NCBI RefSeq assembly: GCF_029277985.1
Contig: NZ_CP119546.1
Coordinates: forward strand, 1,984,001-2,048,000
Direction: 5' to 3'
DNA: 64,000 nt
Source of the DNA: Providencia stuartii
GTDB lineage: Bacteria; Pseudomonadota; Gammaproteobacteria; Enterobacterales; Enterobacteriaceae
Numbering within the stretch: the stretch's first letter is position 1; the number at the start of each line of letters is the position of its first letter. A program made the translations under genes and the position numbers. This document shows, in pieces, positions 9,701 to 18,731 of this stretch. Below the pieces are notes generated by a model. That model was not told the DNA's origin. It did no database searches and saw only the letters and a list, made by a program, of their open reading frames with translations.

Positions 9701-10238
9701 ACGGTAAAGTGCTACCCATTGGGAATAAATCGAGTAACGCGCCTCGAGTTGCATATTCCCCATGCTCTAAAACCTGTTCAACGTGACGATAGCCTGCTTT
9801 ATTAAGTTCATCACGCAAGCTATCACGTGAAAGTTTATCGCCTTTCGCCATGACTAGCGCGTGACTAGTTAAAAATTCAGCAGGGCATACCTTTTGCATT
9901 AAGGTGTTGACGGGCAGGATCAACACGCCTTTTTGCATTGTCGGTAGGCGATATAAGGTTGATAAACGGTGAGAAATAATTTCTTGGTGTGGTGAAAAAT
10001 TATCGTAGGGTAATGTTTCCCAATCAGAAAGTATTTCTATCGGTAGTTGGGTAAACTGTTGAATTTCATCGCGTAGGCGCAGTGTGTTCTGCATATCTCT
10101 TGTGATGATGACCACAGGCCCTTGATGACGCTCTATCATCTCTCCACATTCAAGCGCACCAGCGGCCCCAATCAAGCATCCTAGATGACGGACATCACCA
10201 CCGCGCGTAGGGAGTTCATAACGAAATTTTGCAGACAT
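6795..10238 (-). CDS. mfd: Mfd transcription-repair coupling factor
   Basis: 1147 residues, full length. Order: an N-terminal UvrB-like module (about 1-340) that binds UvrA, an RNA-polymerase interacting domain that includes HIEHGVGRYQGL (about 480-545), a RecG-like translocase with Walker A GDVGFGKTEVA (about 625), DEEHRFGV (DExH box, about 725), a TATPIPRT motif and the GRVGRS motif VI (about 900), and a C-terminal regulatory domain. It displaces stalled RNA polymerase at lesions and recruits UvrAB. It diverges from lolCDE. In E. coli ldtC and ycfT flank mfd; both are missing here. Confidence 0.97.
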   Translation of the reverse strand: MSAKFRYELPTRGGDVRHLGCLIGAAGALECGEMIERHQGPVVIITRDMQNTLRLRDEIQQFTQLPIEILSDWETLPYDNFSPHQEIISHRLSTLYRLPTMQKGVLILPVNTLMQKVCPAEFLTSHALVMAKGDKLSRDSLRDELNKAGYRHVEQVLEHGEYATRGALLDLFPMGSTLPYRIDFFDDEIDSLRTFDVDSQRTLEEVARINLLPAHEFPTDKEAIERFRSQWRERFEVRRDPEHIYQQVSKKTLPTGIEYWQPLFFSQPLPSLFDYLPANTLFISQHYQEAAERFQTDTQQRFESRGVDPMRPLLPPTDLWLTVEQLNQALKQWPRVQLSVEKLADKAANTNLDYQPLPDISTQGQSKQPLEKLRQFIEHFDGTVVFSVESEGRRETVTELLGRIKIRPEIINRYTSPSDSRFAIMVGAAEHGFIQPQQHRALICESDLLGERVVRRRTDNRRTINTDTLIRNLAELRPGQPVVHIEHGVGRYQGLTTLEAGGIKAEYLILTYAGNDKLYVPVSSLHLISRYSGGADENAPLHRLGSDSWGRARQKAAEKVRDVAAELLDIYAQRAAKPGFAFKHDKEQYQEFCQGFPFETTPDQELAINAVLSDMCQPIAMDRLVCGDVGFGKTEVAMRAAFLAINNNKQVAVLVPTTLLAQQHFDNFRDRFANWPIRIEMLSRFKTAKEQQQIIEETAEGKIDILIGTHKLLQSDIVWHDLGLLVVDEEHRFGVRHKERIKAMRADVDILTLTATPIPRTLNMAMSGMRDLSIIATPPARRLAVKTFVRQYDDLVVREAILRETLRGGQVYYLYNDVENIEKAKKRLEELVPEARFVVGHGQMRERELERVMSDFHHQRFNVLICTTIIETGIDIPTANTIIIERADHFGLAQLHQLRGRVGRSHHQAYAYLLTPHPKAMTTDAHKRLEAISSLEDLGAGFALATHDLEIRGAGELLGEEQSGQMTTIGFTLYMELLENAVDALKDGREPSLEDLVNQQTEVELRMPVLLPDDYIHDVNIRLSFYKRIASASDERELSELRTELVDRFGMLPDAGRFLLASAAIRLEAEKLGIKRIEAHEQGGFIEFGEKNKVSPNFLISLLQNQPKTFRLDGPVRLKFVHDLNDRHARIEFIKQLLNDFADNLID

Positions 10239-10276
10239 AAAAATATTCGGTTTCTCAATGCATCATGGTTAAACAA

Positions 10277-10319
10277 CCTGTTTTACCCCGTACAATTGTC
10301 TGAAAGTAAGACAAACAGG
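10277..10319. repeat. Nested inverted repeats in the mfd-lolC divergent region
   Basis: TTGTCT (10296-10301) and AGACAA (10309-10314) are separated by seven bases. Outside them CCTGTTT (10277-10283) pairs with AAACAGG (10313-10319). They could be an operator or fold in the mfd leader. No known regulator site is recognised. Confidence 0.45.
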
Positions 10320-10328
10320 CCGTGCCAA

Positions 10329-10363
10329 TAAGAAAAAAAACCACAAAACCGGGGCCGGGTGGT
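10329..10363 (-). terminator. Hairpin with a long U-tail pointing toward mfd
   Basis: Read on the minus strand, AACCAC-CCGG-CC-CCGG-TTTT-GTGG is followed by eight Ts. It has the form of an intrinsic terminator but lies upstream of mfd, where no annotated minus-strand gene ends. It could stop transcripts coming from inside lolC, end a small RNA, or attenuate mfd. Confidence 0.5.
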
Positions 10364-10433
10364 TCCATTCATCATTCGTACCCTTTATTATCGCTGAACA
10401 CTTCGCTTTGGCAACAGGGGCGTTACAGATTTC

Positions 10434-11636
10434 ATGTCTCAATCTGTCTCAATATTTATAGGTCTGCGTTATATGCGCGGACGGGCTGTCGATAAATTCG
10501 GCCGTTTTGTATCCAGTCTATCAGCGATTGGTATCACGTTAGGGGTCGCTGCACTGATCACCGTGACCTCTGTCATGAATGGGTTCGAACGTTCGTTACA
10601 AGATAGCATACTCTCTTACATGCCGCAGGCCGTTTTAACATCGGCTTCAGGGCATATCGATCCTAAAAAATACCCAATAGCGGATTTACAGCATCTACAA
10701 GGGGTTAAACATATTACGCCCATTGTTCAGTCGGATGTGGTTTTACAAAGCCGTTCGAATGTTGGGGTAGGCATGATGGTGGGTGTCACGTCAGAGGAAA
10801 GGTCACCCTTGTTAGATAATGTAATTGATGGGCAGCGCTCAGAATTGGTCACGGGGCAGTACCGCGTGTTTTTAGGCCAAAAGTTAGCTGAAAATTTAGG
10901 TCTAAAACGGGGTGATGAAGTTCGTTTAATTATACCGGGTGTGAGTCAATTGACGCCAATGGGACGTATTCCCAGCCAGCGTCTATTTATGGTGGCTGGG
11001 ATATTTCAAACCAATGGGGAAGCGGATGCGAGCGAACTGATTGTGGCACAAGATGATGCGGCAAGAATGATGCGTTACCCGTCAGGGCATATTACTGGCT
11101 GGCGATTATTTCTCGATGAACCATTAAAAGTCGACACATTGAGTCAGCAAAGTTTACCCGAAGGATTGGTATGGACTGACTGGCGAGAACGTAAAGGTGA
11201 GTTTTTCCAAGCCGTTAGAATGGAAAAAAACATGATGGGCTTGTTACTAAGCCTGATTATTGCAGTTGCGGCCTTTAATATTATTACATCACTGTCATTA
11301 CTGGTGATGGAAAAACAAGCGGAAGTCGCCATTTTAAAAACCTTAGGTCTGAAGCGTGGTCGTATTTTGGCCATTTTTATGATCCAAGGGGCAGGTGCAG
11401 GAATTGTGGGAACCCTGATAGGCACACTACTGGGTATGCTACTTTCGAGTCAATTGAATATTTTAATGCCTTTATTTGGTATGTTACCAAAAGGCGTTCA
11501 ATTACCTATCGTGCTTGATTTTTCTGGTATTTTAATTATTGCGATATCCGCAATGCTGATTTCGCTGCTTGCGACGCTTTATCCTTCTTGGCGTGCGGCG
11601 GCTGTGCAACCTGCTGAGGCGTTACGTTATGAATAA
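10434..11636 (+). CDS. lolC: LolC, lipoprotein-releasing ABC transporter permease
   Basis: 400 residues. One transmembrane segment near the N-terminus (about 25-50) is followed by a large periplasmic domain and then three segments toward the C-terminus (about 265-390), the MacB/LolC fold. With LolD and LolE it extracts mature lipoproteins from the inner membrane; LolC is the subunit that recruits LolA. Start at ATG 10434. The last eight bases overlap lolD, so the three genes form one coupled operon. Confidence 0.95.
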   Translation: MSQSVSIFIGLRYMRGRAVDKFGRFVSSLSAIGITLGVAALITVTSVMNGFERSLQDSILSYMPQAVLTSASGHIDPKKYPIADLQHLQGVKHITPIVQSDVVLQSRSNVGVGMMVGVTSEERSPLLDNVIDGQRSELVTGQYRVFLGQKLAENLGLKRGDEVRLIIPGVSQLTPMGRIPSQRLFMVAGIFQTNGEADASELIVAQDDAARMMRYPSGHITGWRLFLDEPLKVDTLSQQSLPEGLVWTDWRERKGEFFQAVRMEKNMMGLLLSLIIAVAAFNIITSLSLLVMEKQAEVAILKTLGLKRGRILAIFMIQGAGAGIVGTLIGTLLGMLLSSQLNILMPLFGMLPKGVQLPIVLDFSGILIIAISAMLISLLATLYPSWRAAAVQPAEALRYE

Positions 11637-12330
11637 ACAACCACTTCTTGTCTGTGAGCATTTAAGTAAAATCTATCAAGAAGGGACACTATCAACACAA
11701 GTATTAAAAGATGTCTGTTTTTCGATGAATGAAGGCGAAATGATGGCCATTGTTGGTAGCTCAGGTTCCGGTAAAAGCACACTACTGCATCTATTAGGGG
11801 GTCTAGATACACCGTCAGAAGGTGAGGTGATTTTCCGCGGTCAGCATATTAATCGACTTTCTTCTGATCAACGAGCGGCTATTCGCAATAAAGACTTAGG
11901 ATTTATCTACCAGTTTCATCATTTGTTACCTGATTTTACGGCATTAGAAAATGTAGCGATGCCACTATTGATTGGTGGCATCAAAAAAGCCGAAGCTTTT
12001 GAGCGTGCAACTCATATGTTGGAGGCTGTCGGGCTAGCTCATCGCTCAGGGCATCGTCCTTCTGAGCTTTCAGGAGGCGAACGTCAGCGTGTGGCGATTG
12101 CCAGAGCATTGGTGAATCAACCTGCACTGGTACTGGCGGATGAACCAACAGGTAACCTTGATTTGCGTAATGCAGATGCCATTTTTGAATTATTAGGTGA
12201 ATTGAATAGCACACAAGGTACGGCATTTCTAGTCGTGACCCATGATATGAAATTAGCCCATCGCTTATCTCGCCAGCTAGAAATGCGTGATGGTCATCTA
12301 CAACAAGATGTTACTCTGGGGGCAGTGTAA
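11629..12330 (+). CDS. lolD: LolD, ATPase of the lipoprotein-releasing complex
   Basis: 233 residues from ATG 11629, the start that matches the family; an open extension to 11569 lies inside lolC. Walker [10 protein letters not shown] is near residue 42, signature [10 protein letters not shown] near 146, Walker [12 protein letters not shown] near 166, and H-loop VTHD near 202. It powers LolCE. The TAA stop overlaps the lolE ATG. Confidence 0.95.
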   Translation: MNKQPLLVCEHLSKIYQEGTLSTQVLKDVCFSMNEGEMMAIVGSSGSGKSTLLHLLGGLDTPSEGEVIFRGQHINRLSSDQRAAIRNKDLGFIYQFHHLLPDFTALENVAMPLLIGGIKKAEAFERATHMLEAVGLAHRSGHRPSELSGGERQRVAIARALVNQPALVLADEPTGNLDLRNADAIFELLGELNSTQGTAFLVVTHDMKLAHRLSRQLEMRDGHLQQDVTLGAV

Positions 12331-13577
12331 TGTCTGGATTACCACTGACTTTACTCACTGCGCTACGCTTTAGCCGAGGTCGCCGTCGTACGGGCATGGT
12401 ATCACTGGTGTCTATTGTCTCAACACTCGGTATTGTGCTTGGTGTGGCAGTACTGATTATTGGCTTGAGCGCCATGAATGGTTTTGAACGCGAATTGAAA
12501 AATCGTGTGTTGTCAGTTGTTCCCCATGGGCAAATTTACGCAGTTAAGGCGCCTTATCAAGATTGGCAGTATGCAAATAATGTGATCCGCAATACGCCGG
12601 GCGTTAAAGCCGTTAGTCCTTATGTTGGTTTTACAGGCTTGTTAGAGCGAGGAGCTAATCTCAAAGCGATACAAATAATGGGGGTTTCACCAGAAACAGA
12701 GTCTGAGGTGAGTGAACTGCCGAATTTTGTTCTCGACGATGCTTGGAAAAATTTTAAGGCTGGGGAACAATCGATTATTTTGGGGCAAGGCGTGGCGAAT
12801 GCATTGAATGTCGCAGTAGGCGATTGGGTCACTATTATGATCCCCAATACGGATGCGAGTTTAAAAATACAACAGCCTAAACGGATCCGTGTTCAGGTTG
12901 CCGGTATTTTTCGTTTAAGCGGTTTGCTGGACCATCAACTGGCCTTGATTCCGCTGGCCGATGCCCAAGCGTATTTAGATTATGGCGAGGGTATTACAGG
13001 ATTTGAAATTAAAGCAGATGATCCGTTTAATGCCGATAAAATTGTTTATGATGCAGGGTTGAAGACAATGCATCATGTCGTCGTGAAGAGCTGGATTGGC
13101 GATTATGGTTACATGTACAACGATATTCAAATGGTGCGCGGTATTATGTATTTAGCCATGATCCTTGTCATCGGCGTTGCATGTTTCAATATCGTTTCAA
13201 CACTGGTCATGGCAGTGAAGGACAAGAGCAGTGATATTGCGGTATTACGTACACTGGGCGCTAAAGACAGGCAAATTAGAGCGATATTTTTGTGGTACGG
13301 TCTGTTAAGTGGATTAGTGGGCTCATGCATTGGTGCGGTACTGGGTGTGGTGATTTCCTTAAATCTAACCACCATCATCAAAGGTCTTGAATATGTGATT
13401 GGCCATCCTATTTTATCAGGTGATGTGTATTTTATCGATTTCCTGCCTTCTCAACTGCATCTGTTAGATGTGGTGTATGTATTGTTGACGACGGTAGTAT
13501 TAAGCCTAGTCGCTAGTTGGTATCCAGCGCGTAGAGCTAGCAAATTAGACCCTGCACGTATTTTGAGTGGTCAATAA
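12330..13577 (+). CDS. lolE: LolE, lipoprotein-releasing ABC transporter permease
   Basis: 415 residues, paralogous to LolC, with the same one-plus-three transmembrane arrangement around a large periplasmic domain. In the complex LolE receives the lipoprotein from the membrane. The start codon overlaps the lolD stop (TAATG). In E. coli nagK follows; here the next gene is on the other strand and unrelated. Confidence 0.95.
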   Translation: MSGLPLTLLTALRFSRGRRRTGMVSLVSIVSTLGIVLGVAVLIIGLSAMNGFERELKNRVLSVVPHGQIYAVKAPYQDWQYANNVIRNTPGVKAVSPYVGFTGLLERGANLKAIQIMGVSPETESEVSELPNFVLDDAWKNFKAGEQSIILGQGVANALNVAVGDWVTIMIPNTDASLKIQQPKRIRVQVAGIFRLSGLLDHQLALIPLADAQAYLDYGEGITGFEIKADDPFNADKIVYDAGLKTMHHVVVKSWIGDYGYMYNDIQMVRGIMYLAMILVIGVACFNIVSTLVMAVKDKSSDIAVLRTLGAKDRQIRAIFLWYGLLSGLVGSCIGAVLGVVISLNLTTIIKGLEYVIGHPILSGDVYFIDFLPSQLHLLDVVYVLLTTVVLSLVASWYPARRASKLDPARILSGQ

Positions 13578-13586
13578 AGCGTAATT

Positions 13587-13610
13587 CGCTGGGGTAATAG
13601 CGCCCCAGCG
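13587..13610. terminator. Hairpin between convergent lolE and the CYTH gene
   Basis: CGCTGGGG and CCCCAGCG form a perfect 8-base stem with an 8-base loop, placed between two convergent stop codons. The U-tail is missing on both strands, so the strength as a terminator is unclear. Confidence 0.5.
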
Positions 13611-13614
13611 ATGC

Positions 13615-14184
13615 TTAGCGAGTGATATTGCTCTGTGCAAGTTGGATCTCTTTATAGCTGCGTCGTTCAATCATTGTTTCATTCAAACCGTATTGCTGAG
13701 CGAGTCGCAGCATCTGCTGGGTTAATTGGGGAAGCAGATGAGATTCGTTAGTCATAATCGCAAATTCCGCGAACCACCCAATATCGACCAAATAATCAAT
13801 GGTAATGTGAGCATCACCAAGAAAATAGATACTACGTATTTTACTGGCAGTAAAATAACACTGGTATCCTAAGGTGGTGAGCATCTTTTTGACGTGAGTA
13901 CAATCCTCAATATCAATCGCTTTACATTCAGAGGCTTCAGGCCCTTTCACTATCCACAGTTTAATTCCTGAAGGGTGCATTTCTCGTACCGACATACTTA
14001 TACCCTGTTGCGCTAGTTGCTGATCTGGGGTATCAAAAAAGTAGTCAGTTTCCGTATTGTCGGCAGTAAAAAGGTCGGCGCCATTAGCCTTGATAGCGTG
14101 TAAAAATTGCTGGTGGTGAGGTAATTTGAACTTAATTTCTGCCTCATATTGCCCAACAAAATGTTTGCTCATTGTTATGCTCAT
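13615..14184 (-). CDS. CYTH-domain protein, class IV adenylate cyclase-like
   Basis: 189 residues. The N-terminus carries the ExExK signature of CYTH enzymes (EAEIK near residue 14), followed by charged residues on alternating strands (SVREM, WIVKGPE) as in the triphosphate-binding tunnel. Family members are class IV adenylate cyclases (CyaB) or thiamine and inorganic triphosphatases; I cannot decide between these from sequence. A second Met at codon 5 is an alternative start, and neither has a clear Shine-Dalgarno. It occupies the E. coli nagK position. Confidence 0.7.
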   Translation of the reverse strand: MSITMSKHFVGQYEAEIKFKLPHHQQFLHAIKANGADLFTADNTETDYFFDTPDQQLAQQGISMSVREMHPSGIKLWIVKGPEASECKAIDIEDCTHVKKMLTTLGYQCYFTASKIRSIYFLGDAHITIDYLVDIGWFAEFAIMTNESHLLPQLTQQMLRLAQQYGLNETMIERRSYKEIQLAQSNITR

Positions 14185-14250
14185 TTATCTATAAATTGAA
14201 GATTATTATTCCTCAACAAGAATGATTTTTCATGTCGTAAAATGTGTTTT

Positions 14251-14276
14251 AAAGGAAGAGCATTGACTCTTCCTTT
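14251..14276 (-). terminator. Terminator after yqhA
   Basis: AAAGGAAGAG and CTCTTCCTTT make a perfect 10-base stem with a 6-base loop, just 3' of yqhA on its strand. The following bases are A- and T-rich rather than a clean T-run. Confidence 0.6.
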
Positions 14277-14287
14277 AATCAAGAGGG

Positions 14288-14785
14288 CTATTTGCTTTTT
14301 TTCATGATCGATTGGTCGAGGTAACCCATGACAAATGCAGAAAGAACAAAGGTTAGATGGATGATGACATACCACATTAACTTATTATCAGGTATATTTT
14401 TTGAGTCCATAAACACTTTTAATAAATGAATCGAAGAGATTGCGACGATTGAGGCTGCGACCTTATTTTTTAGCGAGGTGGCATCCATTTTACCTAGCCA
14501 GTTCAATTTTTCGCTGCTGTCAGAGATATTAAGTTGAGATACAAAATTTTCGTATCCTGAAAACATTACCATCACGAGCAAACCGCCGACTAATGCCATA
14601 TCAATTAAAGATAATAAGATCAGAATTAAATCAGGTTCAGGAATAGAAAATATATTGGGGATAACGTGCCACAGCTCTTGGAAAAACTTAATGGTTAACG
14701 CTAATAAGGTCAGTGATAGCCCAAAATAGACAGGTGCGAGTAACCAACGTGAAGCATACATCGTTTTTTCAAATAATTTTTCCAT
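14288..14785 (-). CDS. yqhA: YqhA family (UPF0114) inner-membrane protein
   Basis: 165 residues, very close to E. coli YqhA across its length, including [17 protein letters not shown] at the start and GYENFVSQL and [19 protein letters not shown] in the middle. Four hydrophobic segments are expected (about 15-35, 53-75, 108-125, 138-156). The function is not known. In E. coli the gene is elsewhere on the chromosome, so this location next to cobB is specific to this lineage. Confidence 0.93.
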   Translation of the reverse strand: MEKLFEKTMYASRWLLAPVYFGLSLTLLALTIKFFQELWHVIPNIFSIPEPDLILILLSLIDMALVGGLLVMVMFSGYENFVSQLNISDSSEKLNWLGKMDATSLKNKVAASIVAISSIHLLKVFMDSKNIPDNKLMWYVIIHLTFVLSAFVMGYLDQSIMKKSK

Positions 14786-15077
14786 GCTAACCTTTTATCT
14801 GTGATGAAATAATTAAGACGTGCGTAAAGTGAGGCTATTTTAGCTCGTCTCACTCAAGACTTCGATATTTGATGGTCGATGAAAATACACTATTTTGTAA
14901 AAGAGCGTGTTTTCATAATCCTTAATTAAAATTGTCGCTAAACATTCATCCTCACACTTTCTGTTGTTATCTATTGCGTTATACTTACATTCGATTTAGG
15001 TTTGAGTCATCAACCTTGTTATTCAAGGTACTGTATGGCATCTGTGCTATAAAGACATGGAAGAAGGAAGTATATCG

Positions 15078-15914
15078 ATGTTGCGTTTTCGTCATAGGCT
15101 AAAGAAACTTAAAAAAATTAAAATGTTACGTCGTCAACGAGATCGCAAACGTTTTTTTTACAGTGAAAATAGAATAACCAATATGAAAAATGTGAAAGTA
15201 GTCGTATTAACAGGAGCCGGAATTTCAGCCGAATCAGGCATTAAAACGTTTCGTTCCTCCGATGGATTATGGGAAGAACATCGTGTTGAAGATGTTGCAA
15301 CCCCTGAAGGATTTGCGCGAGACCCTAAATTAGTACAACGTTTTTATAATGAGCGTCGCCGTCAGCTACAACAAGAAAATATTAAACCAAACCCTGCACA
15401 TTTTGCATTAGCACAGTTAGAAGCGTTGCTAGGCGATAACTTTCTGCTCGTTACTCAAAATATTGATAATTTACATGAACGTGCGGGCAGCAAACGTATT
15501 GTGCATATGCATGGTGAATTATTGAAGGTACGTTGTAGTTGGTCAAATCAAGTCGTGGAATGGAAAGGGGATCTCAGCGTGGAAGAACGCTGCCATTGTT
15601 GCCAATTTCCTCAACCACTAAGACCCCATATCGTCTGGTTTGGTGAGATGCCCTTTGGTATGGACCAAATCTACCAATCGCTTGAAGAAGCGACAATTTT
15701 TATTGCAATTGGCACTTCTGGACATGTTTACCCCGCTGCGGGTTTTGTGCATGAAGCAAGGTTAAATGGGGCACATACCGTTGAGCTTAATCTAGAGCCG
15801 AGTCAAGTTGAAAGTGAATTTGAAGAGAAGCATTATGGTCTTGCTAGCCAAGTGGTGGTGGATTACGTCAATCAGCTTATGAGTGAATTGAGTTCGACTC
15901 GCGAAAGTCAATGA
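15078..15914 (+). CDS. cobB: CobB NAD-dependent protein deacylase (sirtuin)
   Basis: 278 residues from ATG 15078, chosen because GAAGGAAG sits nine bases before it; an ATG at 15057 is in frame but has no such site. A basic arginine- and lysine-rich N-terminal extension of ~35 residues precedes the sirtuin core, as in E. coli CobB, and Met at 15183 could start the short form. The core has [10 protein letters not shown] and TFR for NAD binding, QNID, the catalytic histidine in HMHGELL, and a CxC zinc pair. It removes acetyl and succinyl groups from lysines, for example on acetyl-CoA synthetase. Confidence 0.95.
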   Translation: MLRFRHRLKKLKKIKMLRRQRDRKRFFYSENRITNMKNVKVVVLTGAGISAESGIKTFRSSDGLWEEHRVEDVATPEGFARDPKLVQRFYNERRRQLQQENIKPNPAHFALAQLEALLGDNFLLVTQNIDNLHERAGSKRIVHMHGELLKVRCSWSNQVVEWKGDLSVEERCHCCQFPQPLRPHIVWFGEMPFGMDQIYQSLEEATIFIAIGTSGHVYPAAGFVHEARLNGAHTVELNLEPSQVESEFEEKHYGLASQVVVDYVNQLMSELSSTRESQ

Positions 15915-15925
15915 TAAACCCCTGT

Positions 15926-15953
15926 ATGTGAGGGATGCTTCTCCCCCTCACAT
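15926..15953. terminator. Hairpin between cobB and the SDR gene
   Basis: ATGTGAGGG and CCCTCACAT pair perfectly around a 10-base loop. No T-run follows, and it lies between convergent genes. Confidence 0.45.
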
Positions 15954-15974
15954 CATCATGCTTATCAATTTATA

Positions 15975-16688
15975 TTAGACGTTCTCATCTAACATAGCCG
16001 GCATGGTAATTTCTTTTACACAGGTCGCATCACTAGTACTTAAGATAAACTTCACCGCATTTAATACGTCTTGTAATGGGATCAGTGCTCCTTCAGTTCG
16101 TGAAATAACATCTTCGATAGGCGTTGATAAATCATATTCAGTTGCTAAATAACCGAGGTTTATAACTGAGATAGCGATTTTATCTTGGCGTAGTGTTTCC
16201 CTTAACGATTGAACAATACCGCGTAATGCGTATTTTGAAGCAGAGAAAGTCACTTCATGACCATTATGGTTATCCAGACCCCAAGTTGAACCAATTAAAA
16301 TGATTTTACTCTTTTTTCCAAGACGTAGGTTTGGCAACATTGCTTTAAGGTGCAAGATACAGGCGCTAATATTGGTCTGAATCATATTGACTATTTCAGT
16401 GTCTTCTGTTTTTTCAAACAGATATTCATCAGTAAAAGCATGTTTTTCCCAAATACCGACGTTAAAGATGAGACAATCAATAGGCGTATCTTGAAGAATG
16501 GTTTTGACAGTTTGCGCTGAATGGTTATCTGCTAAATCAGTTTGAATCCAATGGAAGTTATCGCCAATGAATTGAGGAATTGAACGAGAAACCCCATAAA
16601 TAGTATCTTGAGCCGTAGGAATACCCTCTATGAGTGCTTTTCCTAATCCTTTACTAACACCATACACTAAAAATGTTTTTTTCATCAT
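15975..16688 (-). CDS. Short-chain dehydrogenase/reductase family protein
   Basis: 237 residues from ATG 16688, set by AGAGAA just upstream; a longer open frame to 16796 adds 36 residues with no family similarity. The nucleotide-binding motif is GVSKGLGKAL near residue 9 (variant of GxxxGxG). The NVG that replaces NNAG is near residue 78, catalytic Ser is in ILIGSTWG, and YxxxK appears as FSASKYALRG, where phenylalanine replaces the usual catalytic tyrosine. That substitution makes the activity uncertain. The substrate is unknown. It stands alone, convergent with cobB. Confidence 0.75.
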   Translation of the reverse strand: MMKKTFLVYGVSKGLGKALIEGIPTAQDTIYGVSRSIPQFIGDNFHWIQTDLADNHSAQTVKTILQDTPIDCLIFNVGIWEKHAFTDEYLFEKTEDTEIVNMIQTNISACILHLKAMLPNLRLGKKSKIILIGSTWGLDNHNGHEVTFSASKYALRGIVQSLRETLRQDKIAISVINLGYLATEYDLSTPIEDVISRTEGALIPLQDVLNAVKFILSTSDATCVKEITMPAMLDENV

Positions 16689-17272
16689 TATTCTCTTTAT
16701 TTTCAACTGATTAAAGCTGTTTAGAAGTTGTTGTGAGTCAATGTAGAGTCTATACAGGTAATAAATAAAGTCATTATCCGTTAATGTGGATGGCAAGTAT
16801 GTAATTATAGTACAGCTGTCGTTACTGTTAGTATAAATATTTAATGTTCAAATTAATTAAATAACACCTATTAAGTGTCAAATAATTAATGGGAATGAAT
16901 GATTAATATGTTCAATGTCTTTTTGAGTGGCGACTCTTTAAAATCAATGCATTTTTCATCCAACAAAGTTTTATTGTGGCTTGATTGAAAATATGACTAA
17001 CACCGCTGTCATTATAATGAAGTAAGTTTTTATTTTAATAAAAGATAAAAATTAATAGGGCTTGAAATAGTACCCTGATATTTTTTATTAATAGATGAAT
17101 TAAAATGAAATTTATTTTTATAGAGATCCTTGTCAATATAATGTAGATGTAGGGAAGCGTTTCTTAATCGATAATTATTATATTTTCAATGTGAGCTAAT
17201 GGGTCGATAAACATTAATCAGCAAGATAGCTAAAAACATTTTAATGGTAACAAGAATAAGGCATATTTAAAA
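16689..17272. other. AT-rich gap between divergent SDR and ssuD genes
   Basis: 584 bases with no credible frame. It must hold both promoters, but I cannot assign hexamers with confidence, and I see no recognisable regulator site such as a Cbl or CysB operator. Confidence 0.4.
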
Positions 17273-18421
17273 ATGGCAATACCGCAAAAACAACAACTAT
17301 TTTGGTTTTTACCGACGCAGGGAGATGGACGCTACTTAGGAACGTCAAAAGGGGGACGTGCGGTCACTCTAGCGTATTTACAACAGCTCGCGATAGCGGT
17401 AGATAATATTGGTTTTCATGGTGTGCTCGTTCCCACAGGAAAGGCATGTGAGGATCCATGGGTAACCGCGGCAGCGCTGGTGTCAGTGACACAAAAATTA
17501 CGATTTTTAGTCGCGGTTAGGCCTGGCTTACAACCACCAAGTCTTGCGGCGCGTATGGCAGCAACACTGGATAGGCTTTCTGGTGGAAGGGTGCTGATAA
17601 ATGTGGTGACAAGCGGGGATCCGATAGAAAATAAAGGTGATGGCCTCTTTTTCGATCATCAAGAAAGATATCATATGACGAAAGAGTTCCTTGAAGTCTA
17701 TAAACCGCTAATGAATGGCCAACAAGTTAATTATCAAGGTGACTATATTCAAGTTGAAAATGCCCATCTACTGTATCCGCCGCTACAACCTTCAGGACCC
17801 GCGCTATATTTAGGAGGCTCATCGGCTGAAGCAATGGAAATTGCCGCAGAATATGTTGATACATACTTAACATGGGGTGAGCCATTGGCAGAGGTCGCTG
17901 AAAAAATTAATCAGGTTAAGCAACACGCAGCCGATAAAGGTCATTGTCTGGAGTTTGGTATTCGCCTACATGTCATTGTGCGAGAGACTGAACAAGAAGC
18001 TATCGATGAAGCCAACAAACTGATTGCCCATCTTGATGATGATACCATTGCACAGGCACAAGCGACCTTTGCACGGATGGACTCGAAGGGGCAGGCTCGT
18101 ATGCAGGCCCTGCATAAAGGTTCAAGAGAGAATTTATTTATAGCGCCTAATTTATGGGCGGGGATTGGTTTAGTGCGTGTTGGGGCAGGAACGGCACTGG
18201 TAGGGGATCCACAACAAATTGTCTCACGCATAAAGGAATACCAAGCTATCGGTATCACCAAATTTATTTTATCGGGTTATCCACACTTAGAAGAAGCTCA
18301 TCGATTTGCAGAATTGGTCATGCCATTATTAGAGACATCAACAGAGATATTGGCTGCAACATCGACATTAAATGAACAGTCGAAAGGAGAAGCTATTGGG
18401 GCACATTCACGTCCGAAATAA
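17273..18421 (+). CDS. ssuD: SsuD-type FMNH2-dependent alkanesulfonate monooxygenase
   Basis: 382 residues, a bacterial luciferase-like TIM barrel closely following E. coli Ssu[15 protein letters not shown] at the start, [16 protein letters not shown] (active-site Cys region), [38 protein letters not shown] and [11 protein letters not shown]. It uses reduced flavin and oxygen to release sulfite from C1-C10 alkanesulfonates. No flavin reductase ssuE or transporter ssuABC lies nearby, so the flavin and substrate must come from genes elsewhere, or the substrate differs. The C-terminal ~25 residues are poorly conserved. Confidence 0.88.
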   Translation: MAIPQKQQLFWFLPTQGDGRYLGTSKGGRAVTLAYLQQLAIAVDNIGFHGVLVPTGKACEDPWVTAAALVSVTQKLRFLVAVRPGLQPPSLAARMAATLDRLSGGRVLINVVTSGDPIENKGDGLFFDHQERYHMTKEFLEVYKPLMNGQQVNYQGDYIQVENAHLLYPPLQPSGPALYLGGSSAEAMEIAAEYVDTYLTWGEPLAEVAEKINQVKQHAADKGHCLEFGIRLHVIVRETEQEAIDEANKLIAHLDDDTIAQAQATFARMDSKGQARMQALHKGSRENLFIAPNLWAGIGLVRVGAGTALVGDPQQIVSRIKEYQAIGITKFILSGYPHLEEAHRFAELVMPLLETSTEILAATSTLNEQSKGEAIGAHSRPK

Positions 18422-18731
18422 TCGTCTGTAAATTAATATAAAACGTTAACTGTTTCAACGTATAAGGTATTAGTTATTTCGTTATTTTAAATAGATTAAA
18501 ATGAAATTTGAATTGAAATAATAATGACAAATTTACCTATTTATCGTCACCAATAGAGAATAACGAGAAAAATAGGTTTATAAAAATTATTCAATAAGGC
18601 TATTTTATTATCATCTCTACGATGTTTTTGTCTAAAACGATTTGTGATTAACCGCAAAAGTGATTTGAAACAAGAATTGTTGATACGTTCATCCCCATAA
18701 TAAGGCAATAAATATTAGGGGGGAATAAAGC
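18422..18731. other. Gap upstream of pepT
   Basis: 310 AT-rich bases. E. coli pepT is FNR-activated, but I find no TTGAT-N4-ATCAA here. TGTGATTAACCGCAA (about 18643-18657) is a half-match to a CRP site at best. Confidence 0.4.

Noticed and set aside
18422..18731. FNR or CRP site upstream of pepT
   Set aside because: No TTGAT-N4-ATCAA; the TGTGATTAACCGCAA stretch has only one good CRP half.
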